NCBI GenBank assembly: GCA_030043545.1 | Contig: JASHXM010000224.1 | Coordinates: forward strand, 1-9,872 | Direction of reading: 5' to 3' | DNA: 9,872 bases | Origin: Thermoplasmata archaeon | GTDB taxonomy: Archaea; Thermoplasmatota; Thermoplasmata; Lutacidiplasmatales; UBA184 | Shown here: piece after piece, positions 1-7,412 of the stretch | How the letters are laid out: each line of letters starts with the position of its first letter | How positions within the stretch are numbered: position 1 is the first letter of the stretch | Program-made: the position numbers and the translations under genes | Notes under the pieces: generated by a model | The model's input: only the letters and a program-made list of their open reading frames with translations | Database searches by the model: none | Told to the model about the DNA's origin: nothing

Positions 1-1299
1 CATGGGGTTTCGGGGAACGGGTCGATCGAAGGGACCGGCGGCAGTCAGTTCTACGGCGTCTCCGCCCCCTGCTCCCTCCCCGGCGCCTGCGTGACCCTCT
101 CCGACCCCGCTTCGATCGTCTTCACGGAACGCGCCTCCCTGAACCGGAGCGGCTCCCCCGTGGTCCGGGTCGCGTTCGACGACGCGGGGACCACCGCCAT
201 CTTTGACACGATCACATTCCCGTTCGCCTCAGGACTCACGTCCCCCCCGCTCTTTGACGTCGATCCCGGGCTCGGCTTTCCCGGCACCTGCCCCCGTTGC
301 TTCGGGGACGCCGAGATGGTCGCCGGGGGACCCGGGAACGGAGCCAAGACGACCCTCGACGGAGCGACCAGCCTCACCTTCTCCCTCGACTGGTGGAACG
401 GCTACAACTTCCAGGCGGTGCCGGACGCCTCGAACTACGGCGAGGCGACGGAAGAGGGACTGTCGGACGCGGTCGATGTGCTCGGCGCAAACGCGACCGA
501 CCAGCCGGTCGGAGAGCTCACCTACGGAGCGTCCGGGTCGCTCAGCACCCTCTGGACTCCCTCCTCGGCCTCGACGGTCGAGGTGAGCGACCGAACGAGC
601 ACCCCGAGCGGCACCCTCTCGGTCGCCGGGGGGTCCGTCCCGTTCGCGGACGGGTTCGTCGAGCTCGTCCTCGTCCCGGGTTCCGTACCGATCGACGCGA
701 TCGTCGCCGCCACCACCTATCCTCTGGGTACCCACGCCCTGGCGGGCGGAACGGCGCTGACGCTCGAGTTTGGCTACCCGGCCGTGACGTTCGTCCCGAA
801 CGGCTTGCCGACGACGACGATCTGGTCGGTCACGCTCGGGAGCCAGGCGTTGAGCGGCACCGGCAACCTCACGTTTGGGGAACCGACTGGCGCGTACACG
901 TACACGGTAGGGGGCGTGTCGAACTATCGGGCCAGCCCGGGTTCGGGCGCGGTCACGGTGGGCACGTCTGGGGCGACGGTCACGATCAGCTGGAGCTCCA
1001 CGAACACCGGCTGGATCGCCTCGCTGACCTCTCTCTTCCACCAGTACGAGCTCGAGTGGATCGTGCTGTTCTTCGTGATCGTGGTCGTCGGCATCGCCGC
1101 AGCGGCGTCGAGTCGGGGTCCCCCGTCGACCCGTCGCCCCGTCCGACCTCCCGTCCGGGAATTCGCCACCCTCTGCCCGCAGTGCGCCGGCCCGATCCCG
1201 TACGGTACGGTCGCCTGTCCCCGGTGCGGCTACTATCTCGGGGGACCGCCCCCTCCGCCCCGAATGCCCCCCCAACCGCCCGGCTCGATCGCCCGCTGA
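1..1299 (+). CDS. Thermopsin-like (A5) membrane-anchored protein with C-terminal zinc ribbon, 5' partial
   Basis: The frame is open from the first base, so the start and signal peptide lie outside the window. Codons at 307-342 read DAEMVAGGPGNG. They are followed by alternating hydrophobic residues, WWNG, and NYGEATEE at 433-456, which is the pattern of the C-terminal half of the thermopsin (peptidase A5, PF05317) domain. Thermopsins are secreted acid proteases of thermoacidophilic archaea. The catalytic residues of the family are not firmly established and most of the domain is missing here, so activity is uncertain. Positions 781-999 encode one Ig-like module (VTF..NGLP...WSVTL...YTYTV). 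A single membrane span lies at 1054-1110 and a Pro/Arg-rich stretch follows. A treble CxxC-type zinc ribbon has cysteines at 1174, 1183, 1216 and 1225. Topology would be outside-membrane-inside, with the ribbon in the cytosol. Close cysteine pairs (70/88 and 289/298) in the outer part could form disulfides or bind metal. dtdA starts 12 bases after the stop. Confidence 0.75.
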   Translation, partial: HGVSGNGSIEGTGGSQFYGVSAPCSLPGACVTLSDPASIVFTERASLNRSGSPVVRVAFDDAGTTAIFDTITFPFASGLTSPPLFDVDPGLGFPGTCPRCFGDAEMVAGGPGNGAKTTLDGATSLTFSLDWWNGYNFQAVPDASNYGEATEEGLSDAVDVLGANATDQPVGELTYGASGSLSTLWTPSSASTVEVSDRTSTPSGTLSVAGGSVPFADGFVELVLVPGSVPIDAIVAATTYPLGTHALAGGTALTLEFGYPAVTFVPNGLPTTTIWSVTLGSQALSGTGNLTFGEPTGAYTYTVGGVSNYRASPGSGAVTVGTSGATVTISWSSTNTGWIASLTSLFHQYELEWIVLFFVIVVVGIAAAASSRGPPSTRRPVRPPVREFATLCPQCAGPIPYGTVACPRCGYYLGGPPPPPRMPPQPPGSIAR

Positions 1300-1311
1300 G
1301 CCGGCAGCCCG

Positions 1312-2148
1312 ATGCCGCCCGTCGTCGTCGTCCTATCCGACCCGGATCCGGTCGCTCGAGCGGTGGGAGAGCGTTGGGGCACGCCTCCGTCGACGGGTGA
1401 GTTCGTCGACGGAGCGCCCGTCCGTTCCCTCGGTCCGGGCGCGCTGGTCCTCCGACGACCCGGACCCCACCTCGCCGAGGACGATCTCGATCGCCGCCTC
1501 CCGGGGTCGGTCCGAGAGGCCGGTCCGACGCTCGTCTTTCCCTCGATCCACCGGAGCGAACGGGAGATCCGGTGCTTGACGGTCCATCCCCTCGGAAATC
1601 TCGGGCCGGACGCCGAGCTCGGCGGCCGAGCCCGAACCGTCGTCCCGACCGACCCCGCCCGCATGGCGGCCGTCCTGCGGGGCCTCGCCGAAGGGGCTCC
1701 GGCGCTCGGGGTCGGAGCGACGTACGAGGCGACCCACCACGGCCCGGCGCTCGGGCTCCCGGCGTTCTTCGCCGAGATCGGATTTGGGCCCGATCCGAGC
1801 CCGGATCCGGCGCAGGTCCAGCTGATGGCGGACATGCTCACGGCGATCGAGCCCGACGGCGGGGACCGGGTTGCGTTGGCGGTCGGCGGGGGCCATTACG
1901 CCCCGCATTTCACCGACCTCGCCCTTCGGCGACGGTGGGCGTTCGGCCACGTGATCTCGCGACACGCCCTCGACGTGCTCGACCGGGAGACCGCGCGAGC
2001 CGCCTTCGGGGCGACCCCGGGGGCGGAGGGCGTGGTGTACGCCCGGGCCGCCGACGTCGACCGTCCGGCGCTCCGCGACCTCGCCCCGCGGCTCCCCGAC
2101 GGCTTCGCTCCGGTGCGAGGGACCGCCGCCGGTGGCCCGTCGCCGTAG
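1312..2148 (+). CDS. dtdA: D-aminoacyl-tRNA deacylase, archaeal type (DTD2)
   Basis: This cytosolic enzyme hydrolyses the ester bond of D-aminoacyl-tRNAs, which frees the tRNA and keeps D-residues out of translation. The DTD2 family, found in archaea and plants, is also reported to clear aldehyde-modified D-aminoacyl-tRNAs. The product is 278 aa, the usual length. Family blocks appear in order: FPSIHRSE (76-83), LTVHPLGN (89-96), YEATHHGP (138-145), GGGHYAP (192-198) and GHVISRH (212-218). The ATG at 1312 gives the expected N-terminal strand MPPVVVVLSDPD. No clear Shine-Dalgarno sequence or TATA box sits just upstream, and the 12-base gap to the preceding stop suggests co-transcription with the thermopsin-like gene. 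The functional pairing looks incidental, since one product is a surface protein and the other a translation-quality factor. The last ten or so residues are Gly/Pro/Ala-rich and not conserved in character. The family call is firm. Confidence 0.93.
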   Translation: MPPVVVVLSDPDPVARAVGERWGTPPSTGEFVDGAPVRSLGPGALVLRRPGPHLAEDDLDRRLPGSVREAGPTLVFPSIHRSEREIRCLTVHPLGNLGPDAELGGRARTVVPTDPARMAAVLRGLAEGAPALGVGATYEATHHGPALGLPAFFAEIGFGPDPSPDPAQVQLMADMLTAIEPDGGDRVALAVGGGHYAPHFTDLALRRRWAFGHVISRHALDVLDRETARAAFGATPGAEGVVYARAADVDRPALRDLAPRLPDGFAPVRGTAAGGPSP

Positions 2149-2177
2149 CCGCCGGCGCTCGAGGGACTACGCCGTCG
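2138..2177. terminator. Imperfect inverted repeat spanning the convergent gene ends
   Basis: The ends of dtdA (+) and the beta-helix gene (-) are 18 bases apart, and both genes stop with TAG. Bases 2138-2148 and 2167-2177 pair at 9 of 11 positions around an 18-base loop, which itself contains the self-complementary CGCCGGCG. The two stop codons form the inner end of the stem. It could act as a 3'-end structure for both transcripts. There is no T-tract, which archaeal terminators usually have, and stems are easy to form in G+C-rich DNA, so this is a weak call. Confidence 0.2.
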
Positions 2178-5100
2178 CCGAGCGGACCGCCGCCGGGACG
2201 GCCCCATGGGTCGTCGCCGGCACAAAGCCGGGGATCGGAACGTAGCTGACCGCGACGGAGACCGCGGCGCCCGCGACGCGGACGACCGACGGGGATCCGT
2301 GGTCGGTGAAGCCGGCGATCCGGCCGATCGTGTAGTGGTAGGTGCCGTTCCCGAGCTCGAGGACGATCGGGCTCCCGGCGGTCGCCATCTCGACGACGCC
2401 GTGGTACGTGATGTACCAGGAGCCGGAGGCGAGGCCGCTCTCGGTGAACGTCACGGCGTACCGGTAGACGAAGTCGACCTTCACCGTCTCGGAGTGGGGG
2501 ACGCCGATCGTCCCCGCGACCGGCAGCGTCGAATGCCCCGCGGTTACCGAGATCCGCTGGCCGCCGAGCGGGGAGACGACCGAGTAGTTGTAGCTCCCCG
2601 GCGTCAGGCCCGCGAACCGTTCCGAGATCGACGTCGAGCAGAGGCTCCACAGGTCGACCTCGAAGCACCACTGCTGGCCCCGCGCGAGGCCTTTCTCCAC
2701 GACCGCGAGGGTCGCGGGGTGGCCGCTCCCGAAGGTGACGTGCACCGAGGTCGGTCCGATCACCTTCACGCAACCGCTGCCGAGGCTCCCGCGGGCACAA
2801 CCGACCCCCGCCGTCCCGACGACGACGTGACCGGACGGCGCCAGGAGAAGGACCGGCTCGGTTCCGTACGGTACCGAGTAGGTGATCGTCGCCGAGGTGC
2901 TGTGCTGGTACGAGCCGTTCAGGACGACCGACCAGCCGGCGCTCGCCAAGGTACGGGCCGAGAGCCCGGACTCCGTGAACGTCACCGTCCAGAGCGTGGC
3001 GGAGTAGTCGATCACCTGGGTGAGGGGTGCTCCGGCGATCGTGAGGAGCCCGCCCGACGGATCCGGGAAGTACGGCGCGGAGACCGACGCGGAGAAGTCC
3101 GTCGTTCCGTTCGGCACGTCGAGCACGAACGTCCCGGGGCTCAGGACGGAGACCGAGACCGCGTACGGCGAGTGGACCGACCACTTCGCCGAGACGCCCC
3201 AGCTCCGGCCCGCCGGGAGCCCGCTCTCCGAGAACGCCACGAGCTCGCCGCCGGTCAAGTTCGAGCCGGAGCCGCCGGCGAACGCCGTGCTCCAGTAGAG
3301 AGTCGTACCGACGAAGGCGTTCCCTGCGAGCGTCACGTGCGTGACCCCGGCGAGCGGGGTGTCGGTCGCCTCGACCGACGCGGTCGCGATGCACGGCGCG
3401 CCGCCGCTCCCGCCGGTGCAGGAGGCGATCGGCCCATCCGGCATCGCCTGGGCCGCGCCCTGGTCGCCGGACGCCGACGTGCCGATCAGCACGTTGGCGA
3501 CGACGGAGAAGTTCCCGCCGTCGAGGACCATCGCCGGTGCGCCGGTCGACGCGTCGTCGAACGTGTCGTGGAGGATCACCGAGGTGCCCGGCGCGCCGTG
3601 GCCGTTCCCGGGCGCGGTCGGGGCGCCGGTGCCGGGCAGCTCCGCCCAGATCCCGTAGCCGCCGCTCTCGTCGAACGCGGAGGACGCGACGACGAAGGGA
3701 GACGCCTGGTACGTGAGCGAGAACGCGGAGTTCGTCAGCAGCGCGGCGAGCCCGATCGCGTTGTCCGTGAGCGTCGAGCCCCGGACCAGGCACGTCGTCG
3801 CCCCGTGCTCGCAGCCGAGCAGGATGCCGACGGACTGCGTCCCTTGGTACCAGTTGTACCCCGTGAGCGCTCCGGAACCGACGACGGCCGAAAAGCCGGA
3901 GACGGCGACGTCGGCGATCGCCACGTGGGCGCCGCCGGCGATGATCCCGGAGCCGCCCGCGAGCGCTGAGCCGACGCCCCCGCCCGGACCGACGACGGTG
4001 TCGGTTTGGAGGACGAAGGTGCCGGTCTCCTCCGCGAGCGGGGCGAGGTTCCCAGTCCAGATCCCGATGCCGGGCACGCCGAGGGAGGCGGGCACGACGA
4101 CCTCGGTGGAGATCACCGAGGCGGTCGAGGTGGGGGTCGCGTAGAGGCCGAGGTCAAATCCGCTGACGTACGACCCGGTGACGTTCGCCGAGGCGGCGTC
4201 GAGCGACACCCCGGTCTGGGATCCGGCCGGATAGGCAAGGGCCCCCGCGTAGAACGTGTCGTCCGTGAGGACGTAGCTCCCGGTCGTCTTGGGATAGAAT
4301 CCGGTCGTCGCCTGGTAGCTCGAGACGTTGCCCAGCAGGGCGCCGGCGACGTTAGCGGTCGCGGCGAAGTGCGCGATCGCGACCGAGTACGACGTGGCCG
4401 CGTTGTCGAACAGCGATTCGATCGAGACGTTGACGTTCGTCGCGGAGCCGCCCGAGATCGAGACGTTGTCGTCGTAGACGAGGTAGCCGACGTTCACGTG
4501 CTCGATCTCGTTGTCCGAAGCGGTCGCGAGCCGCGGGGTCGCCGTGCTGTAGACGGGGTAGCCGTACAGGTAGTTCGAGGAGGCGTTGAGGTCGAGCGTG
4601 ATGCCGTACGCGCCGTTCCCGTGGATCGTGTTGGAGAGGACCGATACGGCGGCGGTCCCGAGGACGGAGATCCCCTGGGTGTCGCCGGAGAGCGAATTCT
4701 CGGCGACGGTCACCGAGTTGCCCGCGTCGAACACCAAGATCCCGGCCGGGGCGTTCCCCTCGTTCGCCGAGAAGTAGTCCACGTTCTGCGTCGGGGTGTA
4801 CGCGTCGCCGGAGACCCGGTTGCCGCCGACCATCGCGCTCGCGCCGAAGCCGACCTGAACGCCGTTCTGGGCGATCAAAGTCGTCGGGCCGATCCCCGTG
4901 ATCGTGTTGCGCTCGATCGAGCAGCTGACGCCGGTGTCGTCGCACGTCACGCCGTTCTTGTCGTAGGCGGAGATCGTCGAGGTGGTGACGTTGACCACGT
5001 CCGGAGCGTGGGGGGTCGGGAAGTTGAACATCCCGTCGTACGCGTAGACGGCGAGCCCCTGCTGGCAGCCGAACAAGTTCGGGGCGAGCTCGACATCGGT

Positions 5101-5703
5101 CACGGTGTCGCCGATCAGCGAGCCAGACGACGCCTGGAAGTCGACGCCGACCAAGCCGTCGCCGCAGCCCGACAGGGTGCTCGAGGTGGCGCCCGCGGAG
5201 GCGTTGACGGCGAGGTCCTCGATCGTGATGCCGCCAACCCCCGTGCTGGGGGTTCCGGAGCTGCCGTCCACGAGGATGATAGCGGCCGTCGGGGTCGCCC
5301 CCGGTCCGCCGCCGGCGTCGTAGTCGAATGTGTTGAGCGTGAGGGGCGCGGCCGGCTCGAGGATCGTGCTCTGGTTGCCCGCGCCGACGAGCGTGAGGTC
5401 CGGGGTGGAGATCGTGAGCTGTTCCGGGTACGTTCCCGGTCCGATGCAGATCACCGTGCCGGGCGTCGCGGCGTTGATCGCGGTCTGGATGGCGTTATCG
5501 CCGACGTTCTCGCCGGTGACGTCGACCGAGCAGGTGACGAGCGGCTGGGTGACCGCCGGCGCCGCGGTCGCTGCCGGCGCCGCTCCGGCGCCCGACGCCA
5601 CCGCCGCGCCGGACGTCCACCCGGACGCCACGGCAAACCCTGCCGAACCGATCAGAACGACGCTCAGCACCACCGTCGCGAAGGCTTTCCCGGTAAGCCT
5701 CAT
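2167..5703 (-). CDS. Secreted right-handed parallel beta-helix protein with four C-terminal Ig-like modules
   Basis: The product is about 1178 aa and exported. Residues 1-26 are a typical signal peptide (MRLTGK, a hydrophobic run, then GFAVASG), followed by an Ala/Pro linker to about residue 53. From about residue 55 it reads as a pectin-lyase-like beta-helix. The entry motif is AIQTAINAATPGTVICIGPG, and then come TYPEQLTI, LTLVGAGNQSTIL and repeated turns such as SVTVAENSLSG, AVSVLSNTIHGNG and VTLAGNAFVG up to about 805. Such folds bind or cleave polysaccharides, but I see no catalytic signature, so the ligand is unknown. Four Ig-like modules then follow (about 821-1157). There is no C-terminal membrane span or recognisable sorting motif. 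All 14 cysteines fall into seven near pairs, consistent with an extracytoplasmic protein. An upstream ATG at 5763 is rejected because the TATA box at 5728-5734 would then lie inside the gene; the ATG at 5703 is 27 bases from that box and starts the signal peptide directly. Confidence 0.85.
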   Translation of the reverse strand: MRLTGKAFATVVLSVVLIGSAGFAVASGWTSGAAVASGAGAAPAATAAPAVTQPLVTCSVDVTGENVGDNAIQTAINAATPGTVICIGPGTYPEQLTISTPDLTLVGAGNQSTILEPAAPLTLNTFDYDAGGGPGATPTAAIILVDGSSGTPSTGVGGITIEDLAVNASAGATSSTLSGCGDGLVGVDFQASSGSLIGDTVTDVELAPNLFGCQQGLAVYAYDGMFNFPTPHAPDVVNVTTSTISAYDKNGVTCDDTGVSCSIERNTITGIGPTTLIAQNGVQVGFGASAMVGGNRVSGDAYTPTQNVDYFSANEGNAPAGILVFDAGNSVTVAENSLSGDTQGISVLGTAAVSVLSNTIHGNGAYGITLDLNASSNYLYGYPVYSTATPRLATASDNEIEHVNVGYLVYDDNVSISGGSATNVNVSIESLFDNAATSYSVAIAHFAATANVAGALLGNVSSYQATTGFYPKTTGSYVLTDDTFYAGALAYPAGSQTGVSLDAASANVTGSYVSGFDLGLYATPTSTASVISTEVVVPASLGVPGIGIWTGNLAPLAEETGTFVLQTDTVVGPGGGVGSALAGGSGIIAGGAHVAIADVAVSGFSAVVGSGALTGYNWYQGTQSVGILLGCEHGATTCLVRGSTLTDNAIGLAALLTNSAFSLTYQASPFVVASSAFDESGGYGIWAELPGTGAPTAPGNGHGAPGTSVILHDTFDDASTGAPAMVLDGGNFSVVANVLIGTSASGDQGAAQAMPDGPIASCTGGSGGAPCIATASVEATDTPLAGVTHVTLAGNAFVGTTLYWSTAFAGGSGSNLTGGELVAFSESGLPAGRSWGVSAKWSVHSPYAVSVSVLSPGTFVLDVPNGTTDFSASVSAPYFPDPSGGLLTIAGAPLTQVIDYSATLWTVTFTESGLSARTLASAGWSVVLNGSYQHSTSATITYSVPYGTEPVLLLAPSGHVVVGTAGVGCARGSLGSGCVKVIGPTSVHVTFGSGHPATLAVVEKGLARGQQWCFEVDLWSLCSTSISERFAGLTPGSYNYSVVSPLGGQRISVTAGHSTLPVAGTIGVPHSETVKVDFVYRYAVTFTESGLASGSWYITYHGVVEMATAGSPIVLELGNGTYHYTIGRIAGFTDHGSPSVVRVAGAAVSVAVSYVPIPGFVPATTHGAVPAAVRSATA
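2239..3243 (-). repeat. Four tandem FTESGL/WSV Ig-like protein modules
   Basis: This coding region holds four diverged copies of a module of about 75-85 residues. The approximate starts are 3243 (FSESGLPAGRSWGV), 2988 (VTFTESGL...GWSVVLNG), 2712 (VVEKGLARGQQWCFEV) and 2460 (VTFTESGLASGSWYI). Each opens with a beta-strand plus x-E-x-GL, continues to a W-containing strand, then has a P/G-x-G-x-Y/F strand (for example LTPGSYNYSV and GNGTYHYTIG), and closes with a hydrophobic strand. Copies 2 and 4 are closest to consensus. Copy 3 has two extra cysteines (residues 1013 and 1022), and the linker before it holds another pair. The same module occurs once at 781-999 in the thermopsin-like gene. Such modules probably act as stalks or binding domains on the cell surface. 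Confidence 0.75.
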
Positions 5704-5725
5704 CGCGGCGCGCACCCGGGACGGT

Positions 5726-5735
5726 CGTATATCTC
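5726..5735 (-). promoter_or_regulatory. TATA box for the beta-helix gene
   Basis: The minus strand reads GAGATATACGA here. The ATATA core (5728-5732) is centred 27 bases ahead of the ATG at 5703, the spacing expected of an archaeal promoter whose transcript begins at or next to the start codon. It is an AT-rich island in very G+C-rich surroundings. On the + strand it shares CGTATAT with the RHH promoter at 6088-6094. Confidence 0.7.
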
Positions 5736-5764
5736 TGCCTATCCCCGAGCGACGACGACGCACA

Positions 5765-5784
5765 GCCCCGCCCGGTGGCGGGGC
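5765..5784. terminator. Perfect 8-bp hairpin downstream of the RHH gene
   Basis: GCCCCGCC (5765-5772) and GGCGGGGC (5777-5784) pair perfectly around a 4-base loop. The hairpin starts 25 bases past the stop of the RHH gene and lies upstream of the beta-helix promoter. It could end or protect the RHH transcript. No T-run follows on the minus strand, so a simple archaeal terminator is not supported. Local G+C content makes chance hairpins more likely. Confidence 0.3.
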
Positions 5785-5809
5785 CGGTCGTCCCGGCGCG
5801 GAGGCGATC

Positions 5810-6067
5810 TCAGTCGCGCTTGCCGTTCGTCTTCTGGAACATGATCGCGCCGGATCGGTAGACCGCCTTCCCGAGCCGGACGGGCTGCGTCGAGGCGACG
5901 CCGGGCGACCGCTCGGCGAGCATCAGGCTCTCCACGATCTGGCGGAACAGCGCGCTCTGGTTGATCTCGGGGTGGCGGTCGAGGAACTCCGACTCCTCGG
6001 GCGTGATGGTGATGTTCTTTCGGAGCATCCCCTGCGGGGCGATCTCGCCGTGGACCCGGTTCGGCAT
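5810..6067 (-). CDS. Small ribbon-helix-helix (CopG/Arc-like) DNA-binding protein
   Basis: The product is 85 aa. Residues 15-23 (LRKNITITP) form a short strand, followed by a helix at about 24-32 (EESEFLDRH) and a second helix at about 36-50 (NQSALFRQIVESLML). This is the strand-helix-turn-helix plan of RHH proteins, which dimerise through the strand and insert it into the DNA major groove. The tail (about 51-85) is basic and of unknown role. The start chosen is the ATG at 6067. A longer GTG start at 6088 would overlap the TATA box, whose core is centred 25 bases ahead of 6067. It follows the M16 pair on the same strand, 73 bases downstream, but has its own promoter. A tandem repeat over that promoter suggests self-repression. 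Regulation of the neighbouring beta-helix or M16 genes is possible but unproven. A solo antitoxin is an alternative; no toxin partner is visible. Confidence 0.75.
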   Translation of the reverse strand: MPNRVHGEIAPQGMLRKNITITPEESEFLDRHPEINQSALFRQIVESLMLAERSPGVASTQPVRLGKAVYRSGAIMFQKTNGKRD

Positions 6068-6086
6068 GCTCGGGGGAACGGGACCC

Positions 6087-6102
6087 ACGTATATGTACGT
6101 AT
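6087..6102. promoter_or_regulatory. RHH-gene promoter with overlapping tandem ACGTAT repeats (candidate operator)
   Basis: ACGTAT occurs at 6087-6092 and again at 6097-6102, so the two copies start exactly 10 bases apart, about one helical turn. The first copy overlaps the minus-strand TATA core (6090-6094), centred 25 bases ahead of the ATG at 6067. The same bases also form an inverted repeat, ACGTA-TATG-TACGT (6087-6100). RHH dimers typically bind tandem half-sites about one turn apart, so this would suit an autoregulatory operator that blocks TBP binding. Confidence 0.55.
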
Positions 6103-6140
6103 GGAGGCGTGCGCCGCCTCTCGGTGGGGCCGGCGACGGA

Positions 6141-7412
6141 TCAGTGGGCGCCGAGCGGACCGGCGATCACCGTGACCGCCTGGTCCGGGTCGAGCGCGAC
6201 CCGCGCGGCGTCGCGGACCTCGCCGGGCGAGATGCCGCGGAGCACCGCGGGCCAGCCGACCCAGGTGTCGGCAGGGAGCCGGTGGTACGCGAGGTCGACC
6301 GCGAGCTCGTGGGCCTCGGTCGTCGTCTCGAGGGAGAGCGGGATCTCGCCGATGGCGCTCTCGCGGATCGCGTCGAGCTCTCCGGCCGCGACGTTCGTCG
6401 CTCCGACCCGGACCACCTCGGACCGGACCATCGGGACGACCCGCCGCCACCGGTCGGCGCCCGTGCCGGCGTGGGCGACCCAGTAGCCGCCGAACCGCAT
6501 CGCCTCGAGCTCGCTCGAGGCGTGGTACGCGAGCCCGCTGCGCTCCCGGACCCGCTGGAACAGCCGCCCGAGGAGCGGTCGACCGCCAAGTACCTCGTTC
6601 GCAAGGAACGCCGCCGGGTAACGAGGATCGCTGCGTGGGATCGACGGACCCCCGAGCCGGACCTCGACCTGGGAACGTCCCGCCATCGGGACGCGGTGGA
6701 CGCCCCCCGAACGACCGGCCGGGGCGCCGGAGAACGGCCACGGAGCCTCCGAGCCCGTCGCCTTCCCGAACAGCTGGGCCGCGCGTCGCTCGACCGCCTC
6801 GAGCGACTCGGGACCGGTGGCCACGAACAGCCCGGCCGCGTCAAGGTACCGCTCTCGATGGAACTTCACCAGGTCCGCTCGCGTGAGACGAGCGATGCTG
6901 CGGGCGGTCCCGAGGCCGCTCACCCCGTACGGATGGCCGCCGGGATAGATCCGTCGGAGCAGCTCCCGATCGGCCCGCGAGCCAGGTTGAGTGATCTCGC
7001 GGAGCTGTCGCTCCCGGATCTGACGCACGACCCGCCCGATGTCGTCGGCCGCGAACCGCGGTCGCCGGACGACCTCCGCGAGCAGCTGCGTCAGCGGCCC
7101 CCACTCCGACGCGGGCCCCCAGATCGTGACCTCCGCGGACTCCGGGCTCGCTTGCGACGAGAGCGTCGCGCCCGCCCGGTCGAGCCGACGGGCAAGCTCC
7201 ATGCGGTCCCAGGCACCGGCGGCGCTGATCATCGACTCGCTGACCACTCGGGCGACTCCCTCCCGATGGGTCGGATCGAACGCCCACCCGCCCGGTACGA
7301 CGTACGTCGCCGCGAAGCTGGCCGCTCCGGGGGGCGGCGGCTGTCGGACGACCCGCGGACCGTCGCCGCCGGCCCCGTACTCCACGCGCAGCGGATCGCG
7401 CCGGTCACTCAT
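6141..7412 (-). CDS. M16 peptidase family, non-catalytic partner subunit (HxxEH lost, R...Y kept)
   Basis: This 423-aa protein has the two-lobed M16 layout. In the N-terminal lobe the zinc site is gone: the position of HxxEH reads VARVVSESM (residues 53-61), with no histidine. The flanking pattern survives (GGWAFD..., LDRAGATLSS..., and ELLRRIYPGGHPYG at 150-163, typical of M16). The C-terminal lobe keeps LGG..LLGRLFQRVRERSGLAY (275-296), including R289 and Y296, the R...Y motif that contacts substrate in two-subunit M16B enzymes. The start is the ATG at 7412, whose first eight bases (ATGAGTGA) overlap the upstream M16 stop, a classic translational-coupling arrangement; an upstream ATG at 7562 would run deep into the partner gene and is rejected. 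By analogy with bacterial heterodimeric M16 peptidases and the alpha/beta pair of mitochondrial processing peptidase, it should complete the chamber of the catalytic subunit. No signal peptide is seen, so it is probably cytosolic. Confidence 0.88.
   Translation of the reverse strand: MSDRRDPLRVEYGAGGDGPRVVRQPPPPGAASFAATYVVPGGWAFDPTHREGVARVVSESMISAAGAWDRMELARRLDRAGATLSSQASPESAEVTIWGPASEWGPLTQLLAEVVRRPRFAADDIGRVVRQIRERQLREITQPGSRADRELLRRIYPGGHPYGVSGLGTARSIARLTRADLVKFHRERYLDAAGLFVATGPESLEAVERRAAQLFGKATGSEAPWPFSGAPAGRSGGVHRVPMAGRSQVEVRLGGPSIPRSDPRYPAAFLANEVLGGRPLLGRLFQRVRERSGLAYHASSELEAMRFGGYWVAHAGTGADRWRRVVPMVRSEVVRVGATNVAAGELDAIRESAIGEIPLSLETTTEAHELAVDLAYHRLPADTWVGWPAVLRGISPGEVRDAARVALDPDQAVTVIAGPLGAH

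Noticed and set aside
1910..3793. Leftward 627-codon open frame within the beta-helix and dtdA region
   Set aside because: It is Arg/Gly/Asp-rich shadow coding with no family features. It spans the ends of two well-supported convergent genes.
2206..3969. Long rightward open frame opposite the beta-helix gene
   Set aside because: Its product is rich in Arg, Gly and Asp with no domain or hydrophobic core, as expected of an antisense shadow in G+C-rich DNA. The opposite strand codes a coherent signal-peptide beta-helix protein.
5545..5620. Repetitive GCCGGCGCC-like DNA near the start of the beta-helix gene
   Set aside because: It encodes the Ala/Pro linker after the signal peptide. Biased composition explains it better than a regulatory or mobile repeat.
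4006..5844. Second long rightward open frame opposite the beta-helix gene
   Set aside because: It has the same low-complexity Arg/Gly/Val composition and also crosses the beta-helix promoter and part of the RHH gene.
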